DNA from: Candidatus Metaruminococcus caecorum
GTDB taxonomy: Bacteria; Bacillota; Clostridia; Oscillospirales; Ruminococcaceae
Assembly (NCBI GenBank): GCA_904420045.1
Contig: CAJFTY010000018.1
Location: 1 to 64,000, forward strand
DNA length: 64,000 nt
Direction of reading: 5' to 3'
The position numbers and the translations under genes were made by a program. How positions within the stretch are numbered: position 1 is the first letter of the stretch; every line of letters starts with the position of its first letter. Positions 1 to 8,572 of this stretch are shown here, piece by piece. The notes beneath the pieces were generated by a model. That model saw nothing but the letters and a program-made list of their open reading frames with translations, searched no databases and was not told where the DNA came from.

Positions 1-1
1 A

Positions 2-91
2 GACGGCAAATGGATGGTTGAAGATGAGGTACAGCTTTTCTCGCTCATTTTTGGTCAAGGTTATAATGATATTTTTTCCTATACCGTATAA
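2..91 (+). CDS. 3' end of an unrecognised protein (partial)
   Basis: The window opens inside a reading frame that gives about 29 residues, ending ...GYNDIFSYTV, before a TAA at 89-91. The 5' part lies outside the window. An intrinsic terminator follows two bases after the stop, which supports this as a real gene end. The fragment is too short and too undistinctive for me to name a family. Confidence 0.5.
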   Translation, partial: DGKWMVEDEVQLFSLIFGQGYNDIFSYTV

Positions 92-92
92 C

Positions 93-123
93 AAAGAATC
101 CCCCGGCTTCCGGGGGATTCTTT
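93..123 (+). terminator. Intrinsic terminator of the partial upstream gene
   Basis: Perfect 14-bp stem (AAAGAATCCCCCGG paired with its complement) around a CTT loop, ending in a T run. It directly follows the TAA at 89-91. Confidence 0.85.
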
Positions 124-204
124 TCATGTGGGAGAAAATTTCCGAATATACTGCACAAGGCGCTTAAATGTGTTGTGAGTATTCGATGAAAAGGGTGTTG
201 TGCA

Positions 205-1287
205 GTGTCCTCTGTGAGTCTATGTATGATTGTGAAAAACGAACAGGCCGTGCTGGCCCGGTGCCTTCATAGCGTAAAAGGTCTGGTGGATGAAATCATT
301 GTGGTGGATACCGGTTCTACAGATCAAACTCGGGAGATCGCCGCCCGGTACACGCAAAAAATCTATGACTTTGCCTGGATCGACGATTTTTCCGCCGCCC
401 GGAACTTTGCTTTTCAAAAAGCGGAGATGGAATACTGTATATGGCTGGACGCGGACGATGTGCTCCCGGCGGATCAGCGGGAGGGATTTCTGATCCTTAA
501 GGATCGTCTGAGCGCGGAACGTCCCGACGTGGTGATGATGCCCTACGAAGTGGCGTTTGACGGAAAGGGAAATCCCACCTTCCGCTACTACCGGGAGCGC
601 ATTGTCAAAAACCATGCTGGCTTTGTGTGGGAGGGCGCCGTTCACGAGGTCATCACGCCATCGGGAAAGATCCTTTACTCCGATGTGACCGTCCGCCATC
701 AAAAGGAGGGAGAGGGTTCTCCAGGGCGCAACCTGGCCATCTATGAACGGCTGTTAAAACAGGGCAGGGAATTTTCTCCCCGAGAGCAGTTTTATTACGC
801 CCGGGAACTGATGTACAACGGCCGGCTGGAAGAGGCCCAGCAGGGATTTTTGCAGTTTTTACAACAGGGAAAAGGCTGGGTGGAAAACAACATCGACGCC
901 TGCCGCCAGCGGGCGTCGTGCTTAAAAAAGCTGGGCCGGGAACTGGATGCACTGCGGTCGTTGTTCGACAGCTTTATCTACGGCCCTCCCCGGGCGGAGA
1001 CCTGCTGCGACATTGGCGCGATCTGGATGGAGCGGGGCTCGTTTGAAACGGCGGCCTACTGGTATGAGCAGGCCCTGGCCCGTCCCCGGATGGACGAAAG
1101 CGGGGCTTTTGTCCAACAGGACTGCTATGGCTACCTGCCCAGCATTCAACTTTGCGTGTGCTACGACCGCCTGGGACAGCATGAAAAGGCCCGGGATTTA
1201 AACGAGCTCGCGGCGTCCTTTAAACCCGATGACCCGGCGGTGCTGTTAAACCGGCGTTATTTTGAGGAACTGTTTCCGAACAAATAG
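205..1287 (+). CDS. Family 2 glycosyltransferase with TPR-like C-terminus
   Basis: A 360-residue cytosolic GT-A type glycosyltransferase. The N-terminus (LCMIVKNEQAVLARCL, then VDTGSTDQT near residue 37 and the metal-binding LDADD near residue 81) is the family 2 signature for nucleotide-sugar binding. The C-terminal half is helical and resembles the tetratricopeptide repeats of the SunS/glycan-synthesis type transferases. The acceptor cannot be read from sequence. The start is a GTG: an in-frame TGA lies at 187-189 and AAGGG at 191-195 is about nine bases upstream. The gene stands alone between two terminators, so it is probably monocistronic. Confidence 0.85.
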   Translation: MSSVSLCMIVKNEQAVLARCLHSVKGLVDEIIVVDTGSTDQTREIAARYTQKIYDFAWIDDFSAARNFAFQKAEMEYCIWLDADDVLPADQREGFLILKDRLSAERPDVVMMPYEVAFDGKGNPTFRYYRERIVKNHAGFVWEGAVHEVITPSGKILYSDVTVRHQKEGEGSPGRNLAIYERLLKQGREFSPREQFYYARELMYNGRLEEAQQGFLQFLQQGKGWVENNIDACRQRASCLKKLGRELDALRSLFDSFIYGPPRAETCCDIGAIWMERGSFETAAYWYEQALARPRMDESGAFVQQDCYGYLPSIQLCVCYDRLGQHEKARDLNELAASFKPDDPAVLLNRRYFEELFPNK

Positions 1288-1331
1288 CACCGAACCCGTC
1301 CTGCTCGCGGTGAGAAAACGGCCGCCTGACC

Positions 1332-1374
1332 GTCAAAAAAGGCTCTGCGAACGCCTTCGCAGAGCCTTTTTTGA
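1332..1374. terminator. Bidirectional terminator between convergent genes
   Basis: GGCTCTGCGA (1341-1350) pairs with TCGCAGAGCC (1357-1366), flanked by A6 and T6 runs, so it can end transcription from both the glycosyltransferase and the convergent small gene. Confidence 0.85.
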
Positions 1375-1384
1375 CGGGAAGAAC

Positions 1385-1567
1385 TTAATCATCACCCTTG
1401 GTCAGGTTTTCGGCGTAGTGGCACAGGCTCTCATAGGAGTTGACCCCCTGAGCCCGGGTGGCCATCTGTTCTTTGACATAGCCGGGCAGACTGTTATAAA
1501 ATTGTTCCGCTTTTTGATCCTGTTGGATCAATTCAAACAGGTCGCTGTATTGCTTTTGTTCCATCAA
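1385..1567 (-). CDS. Small conserved-looking protein of unknown function (60 aa)
   Basis: An acidic, Gln/Tyr-rich 60-residue soluble protein (starts MMEQKQYSDLF, ends HYAENLTKGDD) with no membrane segment. A strong GGGAGGAAG Shine-Dalgarno sits about eight bases before the ATG, and the gene shares a bidirectional terminator with the convergent glycosyltransferase. These two points separate it from chance open frames. I recall similar short proteins in Clostridia genomes but cannot name a family or role. Confidence 0.6.
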   Translation of the reverse strand: MMEQKQYSDLFELIQQDQKAEQFYNSLPGYVKEQMATRAQGVNSYESLCHYAENLTKGDD

Positions 1568-1730
1568 ACTTCCTCCCTTTCATATAACGGAAACGACGTT
1601 TGTTCCATAGTTTATCCCCTTCCATCGGATTTATTCAGACTGTGGTTGTGTCCAGCAGCGAGACACTCAGAAAACCTGTTTACCAAAAAGTGCACAATAA
1701 GAGGCGGTTTTTTTGTAGGGTTCTTCTCCC

Positions 1731-1793
1731 TTGACAAAGTGATAAATACACTATATACTAATACTCAGCGATAAATTACACAAGATATAGTGT
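1731..1793 (+). promoter_or_regulatory. nrdD promoter with two NrdR boxes
   Basis: TTGACA (1731-1736) and TATACT (1754-1759) are separated by 17 bp. An NrdR-type box (1748-1763, ACACTATATACTAATA) covers the -10, and a better one (1778-1793, ACACAAGATATAGTGT, 15 of 16 to the consensus as I know it) lies 30 bp further on, about three helical turns. This is the usual paired arrangement for NrdR repression of ribonucleotide reductase genes. The rest of 1568-1901 holds no gene. Confidence 0.85.
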
Positions 1794-1815
1794 TCAGGCC
1801 CAGGGCTCCGCAACG

Positions 1816-1845
1816 GCCGCATCCATAAGGGTTTGCGGCTTTTTT
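1816..1845 (+). terminator. Terminator-like hairpin in the nrdD leader
   Basis: GCCGCA (1816-1821) can pair with TGCGGC (1834-1839), followed at once by T6. It lies between the promoter and the ATG at 1902, so it could act as an attenuator. The stem is only 6 bp. Confidence 0.4.
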
Positions 1846-1901
1846 CACGGAATAGACCGGTGCGAGGACACACAATTCATTCGAAAAAGGAGTTGCGAGC
1901 C

Positions 1902-4223
1902 ATGATTACGAAAATTGTCAAGCGCGACGGACGGGAAGTCCCATTTAACATCGAGAAAATTATCAACGCCATTTTCAAGGCGGCGCAGGCAGCCGGCGGA
2001 AATGATTATAAAGAGAGTGAGGAACTGGCCGTCCAAGTCTGTGACTACGTGGAAAAAACAAACGACGGTAAGACTCCTACGGTGGAGCAGGTTCAGGATG
2101 CGGTGGAAAAAATCCTGGTGGAAAAAGGGCACACCAAAACCGCCAAAGCATATATCCTATATCGGGCGGACCGCACCCGCATCCGGGAAATGAACACCAA
2201 GCTGATGAAGATCTATGAGGATCTGACCTTCAAGCCCGCCAAAGACAACGACATCAAGCGGGAAAACGCCAACATCGACGGGGATACCGCCATGGGAACC
2301 ATGCTTAAATATGGCTCCGAGGGTGCCAAGCAGTTCTACGAGATGTACGTGCTGGACCCCGATCATGCCAGAGCTCATGTCAACGGGGACATCCACATCC
2401 ACGACCTGGACTTTCTGACCCTGACCACCACCTGCTGCCAGATCGACATTGTCAAGCTGTTTGACGGCGGCTTCTGCACCGGCCACGGCTTTCTGCGGGA
2501 ACCCAACGACATCCAGAGCTATGCGGCGCTGGCCTGTATCGCGATTCAGGCCAATCAGAACGACCAGCACGGCGGACAGAGCATTCCGAATTTTGATTAC
2601 GGTATGGCCAAAGGCGTTGCCAAAACCTATAAAAAGCGGTACAGCGACAACGTAGGCAAGGCCCTGACGCTGCTGGCCGACGTGGAAAACGGCAAGGAAA
2701 CCGCCCGCCAGATCATGGAATCCGTCCATGAGGAAACCGGCCTGTACCCGGTGCTGGCCAACGATAACGGCTATTGTGAAAAAGAAATGGAAAAGCTTCT
2801 GGCGTTTACCGATGAAAAGACCGCAGGCAAGGTGCAGCGGTTTGCGCTCAAAAACGCCGTACAGGAAACCGACCGGGCCACCTTCCAGGCCATGGAGGCG
2901 CTGGTGCACAACCTGAACACCATGCATTCCCGGGCGGGAGCGCAGGTGCCCTTCAGCTCGCTTAACTACGGAACCGATGTTTCCGCCGAAGGGCGCATGG
3001 CCATTAAAAACATCCTGCTGGCCACCGAGAAGGGCCTTGGAAACGGCGAGACCGCCATCTTCCCCATCCACATCTTCAAAGTGAAGGAGGGGGTCAACTA
3101 CAACGAGGGGGATCCCAACTACGACCTGTTTAAACTGGCCTGCCGGGTATCCGCCAAGCGGTTGTTCCCCAACTTCTCCTTCCTGGACGCGCCGTTTAAC
3201 AAGCAGTATTACAAACCCGGCGACTACAACTCCGAGGTGGCGTATATGGGCTGCCGCACCCGCGTGATGGCAAACGCCTATGATCCCGAGCGGGAGGTCA
3301 CCTGCGGCCGCGGGAATCTGAGCTTTACCTCCATCAACCTTCCCCGGCTGGGAATCGAAGCCCATGGGGATATTGACAAGTTCTTCCGCACCCTGGACGA
3401 GCGGATCGACCTGTGCATCGAACAGCTGATGCAGCGCTACCGGATCCAGGCCCAGAAAAAGGTCAACAACTACCCCTTCCTGATGGGCCAGGGCGTGTGG
3501 CTGGACAGCGACAAGCTGGGCTATGACGACGAGGTGGGCGAAGTGCTCAAGCACGGCACCCTGACGGTGGGCTTCATCGGCCTGGCGGAGACCTTGAAGG
3601 CTTTGATCGGCAAGCACCACGGCGAAAGTGAAGAGGCGCAGCAGTTGGGGCTCAAGATCATCTCCCACATGCGGGAGCGCATGGATAAGGCCACCGAGCT
3701 TACCGGCTTTAACTACTCGCTGATTGCTACCCCGGCGGAGGGGCTCTCCGGCCGGTTTGTGCGCATCGACAAGGAAAAGTACGGCGTAATCCCCGGGGTC
3801 ACCGACCGGGATTACTACACCAACTCCTTCCACGTGCCGGTGTACTACGATATCAGCGCTTTTGACAAGATCAAGACTGAGGCGCCCTATCACGCCCTCA
3901 CCAACGGCGGCCACATCAGCTATGTGGAGGTGGACGGCGATCCGGCCCAGAACCTGGAGGCCTTCGAGCAGGTCATCCGCTGCATGAAGGAGTCGGGCAT
4001 TGGATACGGATCCATCAACCATCCGGTGGACCGGGACCCCTGCTGCGGTTATTCTGGTATCATCAACAACCAGTGCCCCAAGTGCGGCCGCAAGGAGACC
4101 GAGGGCGACGTGGGCTTTGAGCGCATCCGCCGGATCACCGGGTACCTGGTGGGAACCCTGGACCGCTTTAACAACGCCAAGCGTGCGGAGGAGCACGACC
4201 GGGTCAAGCACAGTTTTAACTAA
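1902..4223 (+). CDS. nrdD: Anaerobic (class III) ribonucleoside-triphosphate reductase
   Basis: A 773-residue oxygen-sensitive enzyme reducing ribonucleoside triphosphates for DNA synthesis through a glycyl radical. An N-terminal ATP-cone (about residues 1-95, starting MITKIVKRDGREVPF) provides allosteric control. The barrel follows, then a C-terminal zinc site (CCGYSG...CPKCGRK) and the radical loop RRITGYLVGTLDR, whose Gly is activated by NrdG. The start is the ATG at 1902 with AAGGAG at 1887-1892. The frame is open further upstream, but that would put the start inside the leader. nrdG follows on the same strand. Confidence 0.97.
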   Translation: MITKIVKRDGREVPFNIEKIINAIFKAAQAAGGNDYKESEELAVQVCDYVEKTNDGKTPTVEQVQDAVEKILVEKGHTKTAKAYILYRADRTRIREMNTKLMKIYEDLTFKPAKDNDIKRENANIDGDTAMGTMLKYGSEGAKQFYEMYVLDPDHARAHVNGDIHIHDLDFLTLTTTCCQIDIVKLFDGGFCTGHGFLREPNDIQSYAALACIAIQANQNDQHGGQSIPNFDYGMAKGVAKTYKKRYSDNVGKALTLLADVENGKETARQIMESVHEETGLYPVLANDNGYCEKEMEKLLAFTDEKTAGKVQRFALKNAVQETDRATFQAMEALVHNLNTMHSRAGAQVPFSSLNYGTDVSAEGRMAIKNILLATEKGLGNGETAIFPIHIFKVKEGVNYNEGDPNYDLFKLACRVSAKRLFPNFSFLDAPFNKQYYKPGDYNSEVAYMGCRTRVMANAYDPEREVTCGRGNLSFTSINLPRLGIEAHGDIDKFFRTLDERIDLCIEQLMQRYRIQAQKKVNNYPFLMGQGVWLDSDKLGYDDEVGEVLKHGTLTVGFIGLAETLKALIGKHHGESEEAQQLGLKIISHMRERMDKATELTGFNYSLIATPAEGLSGRFVRIDKEKYGVIPGVTDRDYYTNSFHVPVYYDISAFDKIKTEAPYHALTNGGHISYVEVDGDPAQNLEAFEQVIRCMKESGIGYGSINHPVDRDPCCGYSGIINNQCPKCGRKETEGDVGFERIRRITGYLVGTLDRFNNAKRAEEHDRVKHSFN

Positions 4224-4237
4224 GGAATTGAAGAAGA

Positions 4238-4271
4238 AAAAAGGGGAGGCCCCAAACGGCTTCCCCTTTTT
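4238..4271 (+). terminator. Hairpin between nrdD and nrdG
   Basis: An A-rich run and GGGGAGGCC pair with GGCTTCCCC and a T run (one G-U pair). It may partly terminate transcription and lower nrdG relative to nrdD, since the activase is needed in smaller amounts. Confidence 0.6.
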
Positions 4272-4290
4272 GATGGAGGGAACAATCATC

Positions 4291-4791
4291 ATGGAACATC
4301 GTGTGAAAATCGCCGGCGTGGTCAAGGAATCCATCGTGGACGGCCCGGGGATCCGGGTGGCGATCTTTTTTCAGGGCTGCCCCCACAACTGCAAGGGCTG
4401 CCATAACCCCGACACCCACGACTTAAACGGCGGGCATTGGGAGGAAATCGAAACCCTGGCGGCCATGGCCTGCCAAAATCCCCTGATTACCGGGGTGACC
4501 TTAAGCGGGGGTGACCCGTTTTTCCAGCCTGAAGCCATGCTGGCGCTGGTCAACCGGCTGAAAGAGACCGGCAAATCCATCATCGCATACACCGGATGGA
4601 CCATTGAGGAGCTTTTGGAAAAAGGCGAGCCCTACCGGGAAATTCTTTCCAAGATTGATTTCTTGATTGACGGACGGTTTATCCTGGAGCAGCGGGATCT
4701 GGATCTAAAGTTCCGGGGGAGCAAAAATCAGCGGGTGATCGACTGTAAGCAGACCCTTTTGCAGGGCAAAGTGGTGGAACACGAATTTTAA
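4291..4791 (+). CDS. nrdG: Anaerobic ribonucleotide reductase activating protein (radical SAM)
   Basis: A 166-residue radical-SAM activase that makes the glycyl radical of NrdD from S-adenosylmethionine. The sequence shows the CxxxCxxC cluster motif (CPHNCKGCHNP), the GGDPFFQPE region for SAM binding and a DGRF segment near the C-terminus, and its length is normal for the family. I start at ATG 4291 because GGAGGG at 4275-4280 lies ten bases upstream. An in-frame ATG at 4273 would have no Shine-Dalgarno. It is expressed with nrdD through a partial terminator. Confidence 0.95.
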   Translation: MEHRVKIAGVVKESIVDGPGIRVAIFFQGCPHNCKGCHNPDTHDLNGGHWEEIETLAAMACQNPLITGVTLSGGDPFFQPEAMLALVNRLKETGKSIIAYTGWTIEELLEKGEPYREILSKIDFLIDGRFILEQRDLDLKFRGSKNQRVIDCKQTLLQGKVVEHEF

Positions 4792-4798
4792 CCAGTTG

Positions 4799-4839
4799 CG
4801 AGCCCCCGGGTGAGGACAGACGCCTCGCCCGGGGGCTCG
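4799..4839 (+). terminator. Strong GC hairpin after nrdG
   Basis: A 16-17 bp stem (GAGCCCCCGGGTGAGG against its near-complement, one G-T pair) follows nrdG. It lacks a clear T tract, so termination may be imperfect. Confidence 0.6.
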
Positions 4840-4881
4840 GTCTGTGACGGCTTGTTTATTGGCAGGAAAGGCAATTCCCCC

Positions 4882-4978
4882 TTGCGCGCCGGAAAAGAAA
4901 CGAGTATACTAAACGGTAGCTGATTTTGTTAAATTCTTCCCCCTCCGACTGGTAAAAACCGCCGGCGGGGCGTATACT
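4882..4978 (+). promoter_or_regulatory. Tandem promoters of murD
   Basis: TTGCGC (4882-4887), 17 bp, TATACT (4905-4910). A second TATACT at 4973-4978 with a weak -35 lies closer to the gene. Both -10 boxes sit in the same GTATACTAAA context. Confidence 0.6.
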
Positions 4979-5017
4979 AAAACAGACGGACGAATTTAAG
5001 GTTTCGGAGGTACGGAC

Positions 5018-6412
5018 ATGAGCAATGAAAAAACGGCGCGTTTTTTTGAGGAGATGGCAAGTAAAAAGGTCGCCTTTATCGGGGTGGGCGTGACCCATAC
5101 CAACCTGATTAAATTGTTTTGCAAAAAGGGGATCCCGGTGACGGTATGCGATAAGCGCAGCGCCCAGCAGATGGGGGCGGTTTACGAGGAGCTCAAAGGC
5201 TTGGGCGTCCGCTTTTTGCTGGGGGAAACCTATTTGGACACCCTGGGGGACTTTGACGTGATCTTCCGTACCCCGGGGATGAACTTTTTCTCCCCGGCTC
5301 TTGCAAAGGCTCGTCAGATGGGCAAGGTGGTCACCTCTGAGATGGAGGTGTTCTTCGATCTGTGTCCCTGTAAGATCATCGCTGTCACCGGCTCGGACGG
5401 AAAAACCACCACCACCACCTTAATCAGCGAGCTGTTAAAGGCCCAGGGGAAAACCGTCCATTTAGGGGGGAACATCGGCAAGGCCCTGCTACCCGGCATC
5501 GAGGAGATGTCCTCCGACGACGTTGCGGTGGTGGAGCTGTCCAGCTTTCAGCTGATTTCCATGCGGCGCTCCCCGGATATCGCGGTGATTACCAACATCG
5601 CTCCCAACCATCTGGACGTGCATAAGGACATGCAGGAGTACATCGACGCCAAGTGCAACCTGATCTGGCATCAAAACGCCTTTTCCCGCACGGTGCTCAA
5701 CCTGGACAACGAGATCACCGCAGGGCTGCAAAAATTCGTCCGGGGGGAGCAGCTGTTTTTCTCCCGCCGGGAGATTCCCCAGTCCGGCGCATACCTGGCG
5801 GAGGACGGCAGCATCTACACGGTGAAAAACGGGGAAAAGCGCAAGATCATGCATCAGGACGACATTCGGCTGCCGGGCATCCACAACGTGGAAAACTATC
5901 TGGCGGCCATCTCGGCGGTGTACGACCTGGTGGACCCGGACAACATCGTCAAAGTGGCCCGGACATTCGGCGGGGTGGAGCACCGGATCGAATACGTCCG
6001 GGAGCTGGACGGGGTGACCTGGTACAACGACTCCATCGCCACCAGCCCCACCCGGACCATCGCGGGGCTTAATTCCTTTAATCAAAAGATTATTATCATC
6101 GCGGGCGGGTATGATAAAAAGATCCCCTTTGAGCCGCTGGCGCCCAAGATTCTGGAAAAGGTCAAGGTGCTGATCCTGACCGGGCTGACCGCGCCCAAAA
6201 TCGAAGCGGCGGTCACCGGCTGTCAGGGATACGATCCCCAGCAGCTCACTATCCTGCACGCAAAAGATCTGGAAGAGGCGGTGCATCTGGCAAGAGAAAA
6301 CGCCGTGCCCGGGGATATCGTGTCGCTGTCCCCCGCCTGCGCCAGTTTTGACTGCTATCCCAATTTTGAAGCCCGGGGCAACCACTTTAAACAGATCGTC
6401 AACGGGTTATAA
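5018..6412 (+). CDS. murD: UDP-N-acetylmuramoyl-L-alanine--D-glutamate ligase
   Basis: A 464-residue cytosolic ligase that adds D-glutamate to UDP-MurNAc-L-Ala using ATP in peptidoglycan precursor synthesis. The Mur ligase P-loop GSDGKTTTT is near residue 126, followed by GGNIGKAL, ELSSFQL, NIAPNHLDVH and the late YNDSIATSP and GGYDKK motifs that mark MurD among the Mur ligases. GGAGGT lies eight bases before the ATG. It stands apart from a division/cell-wall cluster and is followed after 92 bp by aminopeptidase genes, with which it may be partly co-transcribed. Confidence 0.95.
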   Translation: MSNEKTARFFEEMASKKVAFIGVGVTHTNLIKLFCKKGIPVTVCDKRSAQQMGAVYEELKGLGVRFLLGETYLDTLGDFDVIFRTPGMNFFSPALAKARQMGKVVTSEMEVFFDLCPCKIIAVTGSDGKTTTTTLISELLKAQGKTVHLGGNIGKALLPGIEEMSSDDVAVVELSSFQLISMRRSPDIAVITNIAPNHLDVHKDMQEYIDAKCNLIWHQNAFSRTVLNLDNEITAGLQKFVRGEQLFFSRREIPQSGAYLAEDGSIYTVKNGEKRKIMHQDDIRLPGIHNVENYLAAISAVYDLVDPDNIVKVARTFGGVEHRIEYVRELDGVTWYNDSIATSPTRTIAGLNSFNQKIIIIAGGYDKKIPFEPLAPKILEKVKVLILTGLTAPKIEAAVTGCQGYDPQQLTILHAKDLEEAVHLARENAVPGDIVSLSPACASFDCYPNFEARGNHFKQIVNGL

Positions 6413-6504
6413 AGGCTGTCCGGTGAGTGCTTCGAAACAGCATGCAGTGCTCGGATTTTAAGACTGCACAGAAACGCACAAGATCAGAAAGGAAATGAAA
6501 CGCT

Positions 6505-7560
6505 ATGATCGACGTTACGCAAACGCTTCTGACCCTCAGCGCCTGCACCGGCGTGGCAGGGGCGGAACAGCCGGTGGCGCAGCTTGTCTCCGGCATGCTG
6601 GCGCCCTGCGCCCAGTCGGTTTTTATTGACCCGCTGGGCAGCGTGCTGGCAACCCTCTGCGAGCCGCAGTCCGGATATCCCACCATCCTGCTGGACGCCC
6701 ACATGGACGAAATCGGGATGATTGTGACCTACATCGACGACAACGGCTTTTTAAAGGTGGGAAGCTGCGGCGGCGTGGACCGCCGGCTGCTGCTGGCCCA
6801 GCGGGTGACCGTCCACGGAAAGGAGCCCGTATTCGGGGTGGTCGCCGCCCATTCTCCCCATCTGTCCACCGGGGAGGAGCGCAAAAAAGTTCCCGAAATG
6901 GACGATCTTCTCATCGACATCGGCTGCTCCCGGGAGCGGGCCATGGAGCTTGTCCGCCCCGGCGACCGGGTTACCATTGAGTCCCAGGCGTTTTCCATGC
7001 AAAACGGCCGGGTGTGCGCCAAGGCCAGCGACGACCGGGCCGGGGTGGCGGCGGTGCTCCGCGCGGCGGAGCTGATTAAAGAAGCCGCACCCGCCTGCGG
7101 GGTAAAGGCTCTGCTCAGCGTCCAGGAGGAAACCGGGGAGCGTGGAGCAAAGGCCGCCGGATTCACGGCGGACTGCGACATCGCCCTGGCGGTGGACGTG
7201 AGCTTTGCGTTAACCTCCGACGCGCCGGAGCACAAGTGCGGCAAGCTGGGAGAGGGCCCCATGATCGGGATCGCCCCCACACTGACAAAATCCATCAGCG
7301 ATGAATTCATCCGGCTGGCCAAGGAGCTTAAAATCCCCTATCAGATCGAAGTCATGGCGGGGGAGACCTCCACCAACGCCGACGCTTTGGGTGTGGCGGG
7401 CAAGGGGGCTAAAACCGGGCTTTTGTCCATCCCCCTGCGGTATATGCACACCCCGGTGGAGGTCACCCAGCCGCAGGACATCGAACACACCGCCCGGCTG
7501 CTGGCGGAATTCGTGATTCGTATGGGAAAACAAAAGGAGGGCTGTACCCATGCTGTTTGA
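6505..7560 (+). CDS. M42 family metallopeptidase (first of two)
   Basis: A 351-residue aminopeptidase of the tetrahedral (TET) M42 family, a dinuclear-metal cytosolic enzyme that trims peptides. Expected ligands are visible: DAHMDEIG (His and catalytic Asp), SDDRAG, the EETGERGA pair of glutamates, AVDVS and the C-terminal MHTPVE histidine. The start ATG follows AGAAAGGAAATG. Its 3' end overlaps the next M42 gene by 11 bases, indicating an operon. Substrate preference (glutamyl, leucyl, or cellulase-like annotations) cannot be deduced. Confidence 0.9.
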   Translation: MIDVTQTLLTLSACTGVAGAEQPVAQLVSGMLAPCAQSVFIDPLGSVLATLCEPQSGYPTILLDAHMDEIGMIVTYIDDNGFLKVGSCGGVDRRLLLAQRVTVHGKEPVFGVVAAHSPHLSTGEERKKVPEMDDLLIDIGCSRERAMELVRPGDRVTIESQAFSMQNGRVCAKASDDRAGVAAVLRAAELIKEAAPACGVKALLSVQEETGERGAKAAGFTADCDIALAVDVSFALTSDAPEHKCGKLGEGPMIGIAPTLTKSISDEFIRLAKELKIPYQIEVMAGETSTNADALGVAGKGAKTGLLSIPLRYMHTPVEVTQPQDIEHTARLLAEFVIRMGKQKEGCTHAV

Positions 7561-8572
7561 CACGTTAAAAGATTTGTGCATGATTGACGGGCCCTCCGGC
7601 TTTGAGCAGGAGGTGGCAAGGGAAATCTGTCGCCGGCTGGACGGGAAATGCCAGTACACCATCGACAATCTGGGCAACATCCTGGCCTTTAAAAAAGGAA
7701 AAGAAACTCCGAAAAACAAGCTGATGATCTCCGCCCATATGGACGAGGTGGGGATGATCGTCACCGGCGCGCTCCCCGACGGGATGCTGCGCATCGGCAT
7801 GGTGGGCGGCATCGATCCCCGGGTGGTGCTGGGCCGTCCGGTCACAGTGGGACCAAAAAAGATCAAAGGCGTTTTAGGCACCAAGGCCATGCACATGCAG
7901 ACCAAGGAGGAGCGCTCCACCGCTGTGCCCGCCGACAAGCTGTATATTGACATCGGCGCCAAGGACAAGGAGGACGCGCTGTCCATCGTGTCCTTGGGCG
8001 ACCCGGTGAGCTTTTGCGCCTCCTACCAGGAGTTTGGAGAGGGGTTTATCTGCTCCAAAGCCATCGACGACCGGTTTGGCTGCGCGGTGCTTCTAACGAT
8101 GATCGAGTCCGAGCTTTCCTATGACACCCACTTTGCCTTCTGTGTGCAGGAGGAAGTGGGACTGAGGGGAGCCCGTGCGGCGGCGTTTACCATTGCCCCC
8201 GACGTGGCCATCGTGGTGGAGACCACCACCGCGGCGGATATCTCCGGCGTGGAGGAGCATAAGCAGGTCTGCAAGCTGGGGGACGGCCCCGCGGTGTCCT
8301 TTATGGACAACGCCACCGTGTACGACCGAGAGTTGTACGCTTTAGCCTTTGATGTGGCCCGCAAAAACGGCATCCCCTGCCAGACCAAGACCCTGGTGGC
8401 GGGAGGGAACGACGCGGGAGCCATCCACGTGAGCAGGGGGGGAGTGCGCACCATCGCGGTGTCCATCCCCGGGCGGTATCTGCATTCGCCCTCTACTGTG
8501 GCCAGTAAACGGGACATGGAGGCGGCAGCGCGGCTGGTGCCGCTTTTAGCGGCTGAGGCCGCGAACCTGTGA
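7550..8572 (+). CDS. M42 family metallopeptidase (second of two)
   Basis: A 340-residue paralogue of the preceding gene, with the same metal-site motifs: SAHMDEVG, IDDRFG, QEEVGLRGA and LHSPSTV. At the position where its neighbour reads AVDVS it reads VVETTT, so the ligand there is probably Glu. AGGAGG lies inside the 3' end of the upstream gene. The two proteins are too different for a recent duplication and may form mixed TET complexes or have different peptide preferences (inference). Confidence 0.9.
   Translation: MLFDTLKDLCMIDGPSGFEQEVAREICRRLDGKCQYTIDNLGNILAFKKGKETPKNKLMISAHMDEVGMIVTGALPDGMLRIGMVGGIDPRVVLGRPVTVGPKKIKGVLGTKAMHMQTKEERSTAVPADKLYIDIGAKDKEDALSIVSLGDPVSFCASYQEFGEGFICSKAIDDRFGCAVLLTMIESELSYDTHFAFCVQEEVGLRGARAAAFTIAPDVAIVVETTTAADISGVEEHKQVCKLGDGPAVSFMDNATVYDRELYALAFDVARKNGIPCQTKTLVAGGNDAGAIHVSRGGVRTIAVSIPGRYLHSPSTVASKRDMEAAARLVPLLAAEAANL

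Noticed and set aside
1833..1901. In-frame extension upstream of nrdD
   Set aside because: It runs through the leader hairpin. The ATG at 1902 has a good Shine-Dalgarno and the correct NrdD N-terminus.
2157..4334. Long open frame (725 codons) on the minus strand opposite nrdD
   Set aside because: It is an antisense shadow created by codon bias in nrdD. It has no ribosome binding site, and its translation has no domain character.
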